From the NCBI RefSeq assembly GCF_021869535.1, contig NW_026262712.1:54006384-54070383 (forward strand): DNA of 64,000 bases, read 5' to 3'. This document shows positions 48,201 through 58,379 of this stretch, in pieces; position 1 is the stretch's first letter; each line of letters starts with the position of its first letter. The stretch comes from Mytilus californianus. Taxonomy: Eukaryota > Mollusca > Bivalvia > Mytilida > Mytilidae. The notes under the pieces were generated by a model that was not told the DNA's origin, ran no database searches, and saw only the letters and a list, made by a program, of their open reading frames with translations. Both the position numbers and the translations under genes were made by a program.

Positions 48201-51200
48201 ATAGCTAAACATGTGCATATTGTTAAATCTATATCGGCATTTCTTTGGTTATTGTGTCGTTTGAAACTTGTTTTGATAACGGTTACTATACATATATCTG
48301 CTTTTACTTGTTACAATGACGTATACCATGCAAATACATGCATCATCTTTCATTAATGTTATACAGATTAATTTTTCAATAGAAATATCTTTTTTCTTTT
48401 TAATAAATATATAGGTCATTCTACATTGGACGAAAGCCCGAAGTGTTCGAAGTCATGCCAATTAGTATTTGAAAAAATGTATCAGGAAAAGGATTGTAAC
48501 AGGTCAGCACCCACTGATAAAATCATGTGTGACCATCATGAACTATGGTATCGTTTTATCATAGCTAGACATTTACATTTGTCTCGTGTACTTTACCTAC
48601 TCAAAAAGGCAATGCAATATCAGTTGCACAAATTGTCCAAAGCTTTCGGTTGGTGTGTTTTAAGACGAATAATCAAGCAGACTAATATCTCGCAATTTTT
48701 CGGTCGAGTAAAAGACATTTGGCCTGGCTTCTTTTGTAGATGCAATAAAAAAGGCAGTTCAGCTATTTGTTCAACAGAACTAGTAATAGTTGTTGATGCT
48801 GACGAGTATTTAGAAGATCTTCCGAGAGAATACTTTGGCATTCCAGTCAAACAAAGCGCGTTCTATCCTACAATAGCGAAGACAAATAAGAACAGTGATA
48901 GTTTTACTGAAGAAATAACTTTTGAAAAAATGCCAACCATTTCAGGTGAAAAGGCACAAGAGCTTTTTTTGAAGCACACAAAGTTGACATTAGTTTATAT
49001 ATTATTAGTTCAACCGTGCTGCGTTCAGCTTTGTTGCCAGGCTAAGGGTATTATTCCTATAGGTGAAGAACATTTGCCCATCGATGTATGTAGTAAGAAT
49101 ACCACAGTTAGGCAAGGAAATGTGACTTTTGTGCATAAAATGTATGTTGGGTGTCCAGTTGGACCAAAAAATAAGACATCATGGGGAACATTAGGGGGAT
49201 TTGTCCAACATCGAGGACAAGATGCATTTATAACATGTTCTCATGTTGTATATGATAGAAAGGTGCTTTTATCTGGAAGCAAACGAAACAAACATAAGGA
49301 AGAAGTTCATGTTAGTTGTTATCTTAATGGCATGGCAGATGGCTTTGTTTGTGGACATGTGGTAGATGATTTGTTTGAGTATGACCAGAAAGAAAAAACC
49401 AGCATTGATGCAGCTCTTGTGGTTCTTGATAGAAAAACATCTTCGGTTGACCAAAAAGAAATTGTACAAATAATTGGAAAAGACGAGAATCATTCACGAA
49501 AGCCAGTTGAGTTTCTAGGTATATTTTTATGCTTTTATTTTTTAGTAATACTTTAACTATTAATAACCAATTTGATGTGTATTCCCAAAATTACCAGACG
49601 CAATGATCGGACATGAACAATAAAACTATAACCTATATCAATAAGGTCGTGTTCACACCAAACGTCGTGTCCTGTAAACCTGTTTACAATTAGTTTATGT
49701 AATGAACACTGGTTTCAAATTAGATTGTTTTTATCTGTATATCGGTCATAATTACCTGTACATATACATAACATGGAATTTAATAAAATTTTTTCTGTAG
49801 GCTAAAACCAATTAATTTTTCTAATAATTTTTCAAATACTGTGAAAGTACTTTTATTCGTGGGGTACCAATTTTCGTGGTTTTCGTGGAATGGAATCCCC
49901 TGTAGGTTCGACTACATGGATATGGGCATATTTTCTAGAGAAAACATCGAATATCAGCAAACGCACTATGAACTATATGCAGTGGCGTAGCAAAAGAGTA
50001 GCATGTACAACTTCAGACAGGATTTTAATCTTTAAATAACCAAAGTTGTACGACTTTTACCCTTTCAAATCTCACGAAAATTTAGCTTTGAAAAATGAAT
50101 GTCAGACTTCTTGTTAAGATGTATGATGATGAAGTGTTAATTTTATCTCCTCATAATTCTCTTCCGGAAAAAACTAATAATTGTTGCATATTGGGCTTGC
50201 TTTTTTTATTTCAATTATATTCATTCATTTTGTTTAGGGGCCAGCTGAAGCCCGCCTCCGGGTGCGGGATTTTGTGCTGTGTTGAAGACTCATTGGTGGC
50301 CGTCGGTTGATTTCTGCTGTTTGGTCTGGTTGTTGTCTCTTTGACACATTCCTTATTTCCATTCTCAATTTTATTCAAAGTACATTTGTAGCATTTTTAT
50401 GCAATTTTTTTTCTTTAAATGACATGTTTATGGCCCAATTAACACCTTTGATGATCATTAATCTCTTAATCATTCGATGTCGGGTTAATTGGTGTCACCA
50501 CTTCAGATTACACGTGTACAACAATCGAAATATTTACTTTGTAGTTTTCTTCAATGAGACAATTTGTATTCAGAAATGAATCAGCTTATTTCTGAAAGCA
50601 TTACGGGGTATTTTATTAAAAATTTGATGATTATGTTATCAGAAATTAAAAACGAACATGTAAGTGAAAATGAACACCATATGATTATTTTCAAGAAACT
50701 TCGTTTCTGATGGGTTCAAATTTTCACCCAAATTTTATTCTCAGAAAACTAAAATCCACGAATTTAAGAACCCACGAACATGTTACTTTTGCTCAATCTA
50801 CGAAAATTGATACCCACGAATAAAAGTACTTTCACAGTATGTTTTTTTAATGATTTTAAAGAAAACTTTAAATTCATTTTTTTTTAATGAAAACATTTAT
50901 ATTTGTTTCAAAAGGGAAGTGTTAAAAATCGTTTGATTCCATTAAAGAGAACTAGCTACGAGATATATGAAAAATAAAAAAGTCTGATTTTTTTTTGGTT
51001 CAATCTTTAATGAAAGTGAAATGATAATTCGCTGTAAGCGACCAGTATGGTCCAATTTTGTCAAAATAAGCTAAGGAATATTGATGATGAATTATTCACT
51101 TGCAAATGAATAATTAGACCTCATTGAATCCGTATTCAACTTAATCCCTTACCTAGAGATGGATAACGCATGAATCGTGCGTGTTGAGTTATTTAAAAGA

Positions 51201-54200
51201 AAAGAATGTCAACATTTAAAGTGAAACAAAGGTAAATACGATGATTAACATATATTTTTTATCTATAATATGAAAGTAAACAGACCTAGAAAATTCAATT
51301 GCACGAGTTCACGTTCCATTTATATCCATATTTCTGTTTATATCGCTTATATGACCATCGGAGGTCTTCGGAGGTCAACTCGATAGTTTAATAGATGGCA
51401 TCTAGACTCAAATACACACGAAACGAAGCTTCATATGCTCGAGCCCATGCCTTATAAATTGTTTATTTTAAACTTTTAATAATTTGGATACATGTTTTTA
51501 CATTGTAATAAATCAGATATGAGAATTTGAGTAAAATCGGTGAACATGAATTTGACACCTGGTGCCCCTTTTAAAAAGAAGGGCCAGGGGCAACATGGAG
51601 TTTCAGTATGTTATTGAAAAAAAAAATGATTTGAATTTTTACTTAATGTAATACAAAAACGGCTTTTTCCACGAAGATGAGTGGTCGATATCTAACGAAA
51701 ATCGTTCTATTGATTAACACAGGCTAAACAGCTTAACAATAGGTGAACAAACTAAGTATTATAAAAAGGATTGATTGATTTATACAAAATATTTCATCAG
51801 TGTTGGCAATTAAGTTAAAGAAACATGAGATGACCATTCTGACCTTAAATGCCTGTAACCAAAAACATACATGATTCAAACAAAAACCTCTGAAACTGAC
51901 ATTATCAAGATGCTTGATTTTTTTTATTGACAACGTATTTGTTACGTTTGGAGGACGTGTTTTTCAACAGACTGTCGGAATTCCAATGGAAACCAATTGT
52001 GCCCCTCTTCTTGCCGACTTGTTTCTTTATCATCATGAGGCCGACTTCATACAGGAACTTCTTAGGAAGAAAGATAAGCAGTTAGCAATATCCTTTAACT
52101 TTACGTTCCGCTATATAGATGATGTTCTCTCACTAAATAATACAAAATTTGGTGACTATGTTGAACGAATCTATCCCATCGAACTAGAGATAAAGGATAC
52201 TACAGATTCAGTTAAGTCTGCCTCATATCTTAATTTACATCTAGAAATTGATAATGAGGGTCGGTTGAAAACAAAACTTTACGACAAAAGAGATGATTTC
52301 AGCTTCCCATTTCTATGTAGCAACATTCCAGCAGCGCCTGCATACGGAGTATATATCTCCCAGTTAATACGATATTCCCGGGGTTGTATTTCCTATCAAG
52401 ATTTCCTTGATAGAGGATTGCTGCTCACAAGGAAGCTATTAAACCAAGAGTTCCAAATGGTGAAGTTGAAATCATCCCTTCGTAAATTTTACGGACGCCA
52501 TCACGAGTTGGTTGACCGTTATGGAGTAACCGTTTCACAGATGAAATCGGATATGTTCCTTACGTCGTAACTTCAATACCCTTCCCTTTTCACAAATGTG
52601 ACCTACCGAATTAGACTATTTACCGGATTTGTAATAACATAAGCAACACGGCGGGTGTCACATGTGGAGAAGGATCTGCGTACCCTTCCGGAGCACCTGA
52701 GATCACCCCAGTTTTTGGTGGGGTTCGTGTTGCTTAGTCTTTAGTTTGCTATGTTGTGTCATCTGTACTATTATTTGTCTGTTTGTCTTTTTATTTTTGG
52801 CCATGGCGTTGTCAGTTTGTTTTCGATCTGTGAGTTTGACTGTCTCTCTGGTAGCTTTCGTCCCTCTTTTACATAACTCACAGACAACCCCATGAAAATG
52901 TACAGTTTCATATTACTCTTGGTAAGAATAATTTCCTAACAAAATTACTTTTATGTACCATAAAATGACTTTTTATCAGTGTGAACGTAAATGAGATTAG
53001 TTTAAGTGATTTTTTTTTGATAAAAGGTTTATATAGGCCAAAGAAAGTTACTTTTAAGTATGATTTTCTTTAGATATATTGAATTCATTCACGATTCTCA
53101 TTGGCTTGTCAACAATCTGTCGGAGTTTATGTATTAACTTCACACTAAAATCTATGACAAACGGGACGATTTCAACTTCCCAATTATCAATTTCCCATTT
53201 CTAAGCAGTAACATACCCTCTGTCCGATCGTATGGTGTTTACATATCTCAGTTGATACGTTATGCTCGTGCATGTTCACACTATACGGACTTCATATACA
53301 GGAGTGTGCTCCTTACGCAGAAACTGCTTCAACAATGTGATGAGGAGGAAAGATTAAAAATGACACTCCGTAAATTTTATGGACACCATCACGAATGGGT
53401 TGATCCATACGATGTGTCTGTGTCTAAACTAACTAAGGACATTTTTACCACGTCTTAGATTGTGGTTTACCATTCAAGTCGTCTGGTCTTTAAAGTACCG
53501 AACATGACATATTCCCGAATATGACTGTTTTGCTGAGTGTGAATTTGCATTGCTATAAGACGTGTCACGGTATTTGTTTATCCAACATTCATGTACTTAG
53601 TTATGATGTTGTATTTGTAATTCTGATAGGATATTGTTAAATGTCCTATCGTTTGTCGTTGTAATTATAATTGTTTTATTTTCTATTCGTATGTTAAAAT
53701 AAAAGTAAAGATAATTAATCACCCAGTTCATTTATAAGATTTTAGTCTAAAGCAACTATATGTTCACGATTTATTTGTTTTACAGTTTGATTTAGAAGAA
53801 ATACCGACATAGCTAGATAATACAATTCATTATTTATTTACTAACACAATTCTATATTAATATTCTGGTAATTATTATAAAATACATCAAATAACATAAT
53901 ACAAACCTAATCTTGAATTGTATCAAATTTTTGAAAATTTACCTGTGACGTCACTTTTGTGGCGTTTATTCAGTCGTGTGACAGACAGTTCGTGGTTCTG
54001 TTGTGCTGTTTTTGTGTTCTGTCTAAGGTTGTTTTACGTGTTCGTTTTTATTCTGTGGTTAGCATGTCGAAATGTACTATTGTATTGTTTATTTGTGTAT
54101 TTCTCTGTCCTGAATGTTCTTGAATTTATTTGTACTGTATTCCTGTCATGTCATGTTGTCATTTTAGTGTTATATTTAACATTGCCATAAAAGTGCGAGG

Positions 54201-57200
54201 TTTGGCTCCACAAAACCAGGTTCCACCCACCATTTTTTCTTACAATGTCTTGTACCAAATCAGGAAAATGGCAGTTGTTATCTTATAGTTCGTTTCTGTG
54301 TGTGTTGCATTGTCGTTTGTTTTTGTTGCACTTCAGTGTTTCTGTTGTTTCGTTGTTTTCCTCTTATAGTTGATGTGTTTCCCTCGGTTTTAGTTTGTAA
54401 CCCGGATTAGTTTTCTTTCAATCGATCTATGACTTTCGAACAGCGATATACTACTGTTGTTTTTATTTAATATAGACTTGCCGAAACATTTGGGCAACTA
54501 TCTTATATTTTTTGTTATGTTTTTCTTCTTTTAGATTCAATTCTGCAAGTTCACTGTCTTAGTTATTGAATCAGATTTTACATAGGTATTACTTTGTTAC
54601 CGTTACTTGTAACAGCTTTGGATCTGGAAGGGGATGTCTTTTAAAAAGTGACAAATACGGTCGCATTATCTTATTTTTTTTTTATATTTTTCCAGTTTAG
54701 GATGAAAGTCTTTATTTACGTTCTTAATTCAACTATCAAAACTAGTATATCTCTGATAGTTTTTAATGTATACATGTATATCGGGATAACGAAAAATAAG
54801 TCAAACTGCAATATATTTATCAAACAAGCTCATGAGAGCTTGAGCTGGTTTTTTCACGGTTCTCAATCATTTGAAAATCCCTACTAACGTTTATCAAACA
54901 GTAGTTGGGCTTGCTGGTTATATGGCAGTAAATTTATTGTTTTTAGGAAGATTAAGCTAATATATATATAATTTCCATATACATTATACTCCTTAATGAT
55001 AAATGTAAAAAATAAATACATACAGAAACATTATGAAAATAATTAATGGGGATAAAAACAAAAATCCTTTAATACTGTTCAACTTACGACTATAATCTAC
55101 ATTGAAAATAAGTTTTGATCTAACAATTTTTGGGTAAAAACCAAAAATGAAAATATGGTAAATCGCACGTTTAGCCGATCTTCCTATGTCATTATGGACA
55201 CCCATTTCATATAAGGAAAGAAAAAGATCTCATTCATTCGGTACATTTACGTAATGCATGATAGTTTGAACGTTATCTTAACATCTTTTCATTGTAAAAG
55301 AAGCTAAATTATAAATTTCACAACTTTTTAATCAAGTATTTATCCAATTCATCATGTTCCCGTAAGTAACTTCATACAATTATTTCTTTCATAGACTAAG
55401 GTTGTAAGATTTGAATAACTTTTATTTCTTTAATTATTTCCAATACATGATTGTCATGTTTTTAAGTTGTATTTACATTTGTCTTTCTAGTAAATATCAT
55501 AGCTTCGGTTTTACTTGGATACATTTTAAAACCCCACGAAGAGCACCATTTGTATTTATTATCAAGACTTATTGTATAGTTTTGGTAAAAACTTAATGCT
55601 CGAACCTGATTGCCATAAACAACCGTCATCCGCAAACTGTGAATTTCACAATTTTGTTAACAAATAGATAAATCATTGAACATACTATTAAATATAGTGG
55701 ATTCATCAAACTCCTGTGAAGGGTACAATTCACAGGTTAACTCTACACGATACACGTAATGGTCGATGAAATTATGACCCAACTCATCATTAGTCTACTA
55801 CCCAATAAAAGTGAGTAGATGTACAACTGCTTATGTAACTTGCTGAAGACTCAGCAACATTAACTCTTTTAAAATTTTTTCGCTGGTAATCACTGTTTTG
55901 TAAATAAATATTTTGTGATTAAATAAAGATATTTTTTTCCAATTTCAACTTTTTTCAACTATGAATCCGTCAAATCATTCAAAATTTAATTTGAGCTGGA
56001 TTCACTGTTACTCCATTTAGAGGTAAATTTTATTAACCCCTATTGCCAAAAAATCATGTTTCTCCACAAAAAAGTTTTTTTTCCTGAGAACAAAAATATC
56101 AAATGTTTGAAAAACTTGAAAACACCCTTGAGCTTTCTATAACGTTGATATTTCGAAACCATTTCAGTATAACAGTAATTTTACAGCAAACAGCTATAAT
56201 ACGCCCCCCCCCCAACTATGTTATAATCTGACAAAAACTACTATGTTATAATCTTTCCGCAGTTAAAAGACATCCATTCAACTTAAGTTAATTGCATTCG
56301 GCAAATTATATGCGGACTTTTTCGTCTTGTCAACTTTGGTTGAATTCCGTGAAGTTTTTCTTGTACTATCGATAATTGTATAAACAAAAACATTCAGCAC
56401 TAAATATTTAAATTCTAATTATATACTACATCAGCTCCTGTCAATGGAAAACACCAAGTAATACATTTGTAGTTGTAGTTTTTATAATACTAAAAGAATG
56501 AATTTACCGGATTTTTAGGAAAACTGCAAGAACTATAGTTCAAATTACGGAGATTGGTCTCTTATAACCATATACGCTTTTAAAAATATCAACTTGCCAA
56601 TTTTTTTATTAATTTGATGAAGAACAAGATTACTGGTACACGATATTAACACACAAACAACTGATCGTATTCTGAACAGGGACTAACATTGAATATCTGT
56701 AAATACGATTTCTTTTTATTTTATCCGTATTTTTCTATCAATATAATTGTAAAAACATTGAGACTGTATATCTATATCTATATATATCTTTATTTCATTC
56801 AAGATTCCTTCCTACATTGAGGTAAATTATATGGCCTTTCAAATACCGTTTCGATTCCTAACATCACTGAAGAGGCATTAATTGTCGAAATCCGGATATG
56901 GTGTAATTATTTTTGCACCTCATGTTTGCGGTACACCATCTTTTCCGCAAGTTTATTGTTTTCTGTTTGGTATTAAATTAATAATTAAGCTCCATTTTGT
57001 TACATCTGGCGTTTGCGCTGGTCATTTAATATTAAGTAAAATTTTAGAAAAATTAGAAAACAGCGGAGCAAGCAAGCACACTTGATAAATGTTAGCTTTT
57101 TTACTCAATGAACAAAATAAATTTGAATATTATCTTAACATCAAAAAGTCAAAATGGTCGATCTTAAAATGCTTAAGTAACGTTTAATGCGCATCGTTGT

Positions 57201-58379
57201 CAATATAATGGAACTTGATGCGACTGTCATACAAGTGAGAGGTTTAGGTAGCTATAAAACCAGGTTCAATCCACCATTTCCTACATAAGAAAATGCCTGT
57301 ACCAAGTCAGGAATATGACACTTGTTATCCATTCGTTTGATGTGATTGAGCTTTTGATTTTTCCATTTGATTAGGGACTTTCCGTTTTGAACTTTCCTTG
57401 GAGTTCAGTATTTTTGTGATTTGACTTTTAATGTACACAACAAAGTTAAAGTATATATGCAAGCAAATGGCCATCCACCTTAACACATCAACCATATTTT
57501 ATGTTAAATATTTACTTGATGTGTCTAAGAAAAGATTTTCTCCTTACCGTAATGCGAAAAGTTAACCATCTTTTTTTTTTATTTTTACAACTGGAGTATA
57601 CTTGATGTTTTGAATTTTATGTTGGAGTATGATAGAAATAAAAACTTCATTTGAAATAACCTACATTTTCTAAAACTGAAGTAATGGTGACATTTTGTGA
57701 TTAAAATTGTTACCTTGTAGATATATCAAAATATAATTAGTAAATAATGGAATATGTAGTAAGTAAATTGGTAAATAAAATTTGAAAAAATAATTGATAT
57801 AAAAATAAAATAGTTAATTTAATATTTTTTTCAGGTATGACTTCACCGTATTTAAATGACAACTATAAATCTCATAAAATTGAAAAAGGAGAAATGAAAG
57901 CAAGGCTTGTCGGAGCCAAAAGTGGATATTTCGAAAGAATTATAAAATATGAAGATTATGATGAGGATAAACAAAAATTCGTAGATGGCCTTGAGCACGG
58001 TGTGACCCCATATTGGGAGGATCTAGCACAACAAATAAAAAAGGTCATAGAAAGTAACCCGAAGCCGTTACATGTAGCTACTGACGTTCATTTCCAAACT
58101 ACAATTGTTCCAAAGCTTGACGAAATGATAAAACACGATAGACAGTGTGTTCGTTTTTATAATCAATTGCTGATGGAAAATTTCCCATTCGAAAACGGCG
58201 ATTCTGGTACATGCATTTATATAGTTGACGACAAAACATTTATGAGGGCAGACAACCAGCCAAATCCTACAGGATGCATTGGCATGGCAATAGCTAGTTA
58301 CATCGATATAAGAGATAAAAACATGAAAACAATCGTTACGCCAATGAAGGCCATACTTGAAGCTTTTAGGTTGATTTAA
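36141..58379 (+). CDS. Multi-exon gene for a trypsin-like (PA clan) serine peptidase, 5' incomplete
   Basis: Nine exons can be chained: 36141-36251, 40461-40517, 41029-41082, 43216-43257, 44063-44110, 45591-45632, 46436-46483, 48415-49518 and 57835-58379. Every internal junction is AG...GT and interrupts a codon after its first base, giving Gly (G|GT) at the donor. The chain encodes about 683 residues and has no start codon, so exons upstream are missing. The small exons make a Glu/Lys/Ser-rich spacer region. The last two carry His, Asp and Ser of a serine peptidase. No signal peptide is visible, so location is unknown. The small exons are inferred from phase, open frame and splice signals; no transcript evidence exists here, and some may be alternatively spliced or skipped. 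Confidence 0.6.
37096..37372 (+). repeat. Naiad-type 3' tail, copy 3
   Basis: Diverged copy: tttaactccgtcgcatttg, aggggccagcagaggcacg, cctccgggtgcgg, tgacacattcaccatttcc. No coding part is attached. Confidence 0.75.
38095..38345 (-). repeat. Dispersed repeat tail, reverse strand
   Basis: The reverse complement contains gagagttgtctcattagcaa and a following gaaggtcgtaaggtgatc segment, related to the repeat at 32275-32435. Confidence 0.55.
39399..39470 (+). repeat. Three imperfect copies of a ~20-bp unit
   Basis: ctacataacaaaattgtcaa, ctcataacaaaaatgtcc and ctacataacacaattaggtc follow one another. Confidence 0.6.
40461..40517 (+). CDS. Candidate exon E2 (57 bp, phase 1-1)
   Basis: Acceptor tttttatacag, donor g|gtaatatta. 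In phase 1 it reads YLDYSSPSEEVIYSRKNK plus the split Gly. It is clearly a duplicate of E3 (YRDDSTSFEEVIYSRNE), including its flanking intron sequence. Short acidic/serine cassette with no known fold. Confidence 0.5.
40620..40940 (+). repeat. Local ~120-bp repeats between E2 and E3
   Basis: Three imperfect units share a Lys/Thr-rich-looking phrase set: ttctttcgaaacaaag / tctttaatctagaaagaaaa / ttctttgttctggaatgaaa, each followed by an 'acaaaatgt' or 'atcaaaatac' segment. They suggest repeated slippage or unequal exchange in this intron. Confidence 0.5.
41029..41082 (+). CDS. Candidate exon E3 (54 bp, phase 1-1)
   Basis: Acceptor cattttcattcag, donor g|gtaatatta. Phase-1 reading: YRDDSTSFEEVIYSRNE plus the split Gly. 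The exon and about 40 bases on each side match E2, so the pair arose by local duplication. The two copies keep EEVIYSR while their first halves differ. Confidence 0.5.
41083..43215. other. Intron between E3 and E4
   Basis: 2.1 kb with a 21-base poly-A run (41128-41148), a reverse-strand repeat tail (41160-41268) and the diverged 5' part of the tandem duplication (from about 42550). Nothing else is supportable. Confidence 0.45.
41160..41268 (-). repeat. Penelope-like-type 3' tail fragment, reverse strand
   Basis: The reverse complement includes taccaagtcaggaatatgac, then cattcgtttgatgtg and gagcttttgattttgcc. This is the same unit as 57225-57430. Confidence 0.65.
43216..43257 (+). CDS. Candidate exon E4 (42 bp, phase 1-1)
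   Basis: Acceptor gtttctcatttttag, donor g|gtatctt. 14 codons: ISQDRRGTKRKFE plus the split Gly, a basic segment that could act as a nuclear-localisation-like stretch (inference only). Confidence 0.45.
43380..43560 (+). repeat. Repeat with tRNA B-box-like sequence
   Basis: Contains gtgggttcgatcccaagc, a match to an RNA polymerase III B box. I find no convincing A box or foldable tRNA body. Further copies lie at 44405-44530 (diverged) and 45765-45935. It may be a tRNA-derived SINE fragment. Confidence 0.35.
44063..44110 (+). CDS. Candidate exon E5 (48 bp, phase 1-1)
   Basis: The acceptor is probably gttatgattttgaag, with a T-rich tract before it; the donor is g|gtaatattt. Phase-1 reading: DAKSAEEMINPEKCQ plus the split Gly. 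A longer version starting at 44033 (after aacttgaag) is also open in the same phase, so the start is uncertain. The EE-M/V-I core and acidic front resemble E2 and E3, suggesting all three derive from one ancestral cassette. Confidence 0.45.
44580..44892 (+). repeat. Penelope-like-type 3' tail between the duplicated exon pairs
   Basis: Phrases ccataaaaccaggtttaacc, caccgatt-like cacgattttctcttg, taccaagccaggaatatag, gtttccctcggttttggttt and gaacagcgatatact match the repeat at 54180-54480. It has inserted between, or marks the boundary of, the two duplicated copies. Confidence 0.65.
45591..45632 (+). CDS. Candidate exon E4' (duplicate of E4)
   Basis: Same splice signals and length as E4. The reading is ISQERRGTKRKFE plus the split Gly, with one replacement (Asp to Glu). 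Confidence 0.45.
45965..46207 (+). other. Duplicated open frame in the E4'-E5' spacer (not called coding)
   Basis: An 80-codon frame (CCLVKSHICKIKRFGLVQRT near its start) lies in the near-identical core. In the first copy (43600-43830) the same text has a stop in place of a Leu (ttcggctaag versus ttcggcttag). It lies inside an intron and has no recognised domain, so I treat it as chance. Confidence 0.25.
46436..46483 (+). CDS. Candidate exon E5' (duplicate of E5)
   Basis: Identical coding text to E5 (DAKSAEEMINPEKCQ plus the split Gly), same donor. The acceptor region differs by one base (gttatgcttttgaag). Confidence 0.45.
46484..48414. other. Intron before the large exon
   Basis: 1.9 kb of mostly featureless AT-rich sequence. 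A ~50-base reverse-strand fragment of the family-2 retroelement tail lies at 47725-47775 (ccagagggacagtcaaactc). Confidence 0.45.
48415..49518 (+). CDS. Large exon E6: N-terminal region and His/Asp half of the peptidase
   Basis: Acceptor ttaataaatatatag, donor cta-g|gtatat; 1104 bp, 368 codons, phase 1-1. The first ~115 residues are Cys/His-rich and helical-looking (MCDHHELWYRFIIARHLHLS) and unrecognised. Then come VIVVDADEYLEDLPREYFGI and a hydrophobic VQPCCVQLCCQAKGIIPIGE segment. The peptidase begins with SWGTLGGFVQ and FITCSHVVYDR (catalytic His codon 49242-49244). SIDAALVVLD supplies the Asp (49407-49409). This is the usual spacing logic of trypsin-like PA-clan enzymes. The Ser half is in E7. 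The open frame continues past the donor into the intron for a few hydrophobic codons, which I exclude because the GT donor and E7 give a complete triad. The enzyme would cleave proteins; substrate unknown. Confidence 0.75.
49837..50840. mobile_element. MITE with 'actgtgaaagtacttttatt' inverted ends
   Basis: The left end tactgtgaaagtactttt with ggtaccaattttcgtgg (49837-49882) is mirrored at the right end by ctacgaaaattgatacccac and aaaagtactttcacagta (50785-50839). The flanking dinucleotide is TA on both sides. About 1.0 kb with no transposase. This end sequence is widespread in bivalve genomes as I remember them. It contains a nested Naiad-type tail. Confidence 0.75.
50232..50374 (+). repeat. 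Naiad-type 3' tail, copy 4, nested in the MITE
   Basis: Contains ttaggggccagctgaagccc, cctccgggtgcgggatt and tgacacattccttatttcc. Only the last ~140 bases of the retroelement tail are present. The overlapping open frames here (50095, 50307) are artefacts of it. Confidence 0.75.
51880..52885 (+). mobile_element. 5'-truncated Penelope-like element, family 2, with most of the RT
   Basis: The RT segment 51880-52570 ends FLTS-stop. It has FGGRVFQQTVGIPMETNCAP, the catalytic YIDD at 52112-52123, YPIELEIKDTT, LYDKRDDFSFP, YGVYISQLIRYSRG and KFYGRHHELVDRYG. An extra T near 51925 shifts the frame in front of IDNVFV; upstream ETDIIKMLDF is still readable. GIPMETN has Glu where the family usually has Gly. 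The tail 52571-52885 has the agcaacacg / cgtgttgct pair. This is a second, longer copy of the element at 3576-4305; four to five residues (IVNF) are missing after DDFSFP. Confidence 0.8.
53100..53710 (+). mobile_element. 5'-truncated Penelope-like element, family 3
   Basis: The reading frame gives KIYDKRDDFNFPIINFPF, YGVYISQLIRYARACSHY, LRKFYGHHHEWVDPYD and ends DIFTTS-stop at 53458. It is related to families 1 and 2 but has its own tail, with gctataagacgtgtcacgg and a final attcgtatgttaaaataaa. Only about 120 codons of the RT C-terminus remain. Confidence 0.75.
53930..54480 (+). repeat. Retroelement tail of the 'ccaggttccacccacca' type
   Basis: Contains aagtgcgaggtttggctcc, aaaaccaggttccacccacc, taccaaatcaggaaaatgg, gtttccctcggttttagttt and gaacagcgatatactactg. 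The same unit occurs at 44580-44892 and, in another subtype, at 57225-57430. The overlapping 90-codon frame at 53918 is hydrophobic noise. Confidence 0.65.
57225..57430 (+). repeat. Retroelement tail, 'ccaggttcaatccacc' subtype
   Basis: Contains tacaagtgagaggtttagg, aaaaccaggttcaatccacc, taccaagtcaggaatatgac, gattagggactttccg and ccttggagttcagtatttt. A reverse-strand fragment of it lies at 41160-41268. Confidence 0.7.
57835..58379 (+). CDS. Terminal exon E7: Ser half of the peptidase
   Basis: Acceptor aatatttttttcag. The split Gly is followed by 180 codons to TAA at 58377. The first part (MTSPYLNDNYKS, ERIIKYEDYDEDKQKFVDGL, YWEDLAQQIKKVI) is charged and helical-looking. Then FPFENGDSGTCIYIV gives the GDSG motif with the catalytic Ser codon at 58203-58205, followed by GCIGMAIASY, the strand that lines the specificity pocket. 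The Asp-to-Ser distance (about 160 residues after splicing) is longer than in classical trypsin because of this charged insert. No transmembrane segment. A polyadenylation signal is not obvious (aataag at 58416 is the nearest). Confidence 0.75.

Larger units (their letters stand above)
49519..57834. other. 8.3-kb intron between the two halves of the peptidase domain
   Basis: Filled with transposable elements, listed separately: a MITE with a nested tail, two truncated RT elements and two further tails. Stretches 50841-51880 and 54481-57200 show nothing supportable beyond AT-rich DNA, a short (TA)n at 54958-54970 and a C9 run near 56204. Confidence 0.6.

Noticed and set aside
49519..49556. Extension of the large peptidase exon to the stop at 49554
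   Set aside because: It would end the protein before the catalytic Ser with a run of hydrophobic residues. The GT donor at 49519 joins in phase to the exon carrying GDSG.
50095..50579. Two overlapping frames (71 and 90 codons) in the MITE
   Set aside because: They run through the nested Naiad-type tail; other tail copies do not keep them open.
51733..51933. Minus-strand frame overlapping the start of the family-2 RT
   Set aside because: Antisense shadow of retroelement sequence with AT-rich composition.
53918..54190. 90-codon hydrophobic plus-strand frame
   Set aside because: Lies within a retroelement tail seen elsewhere without this frame.
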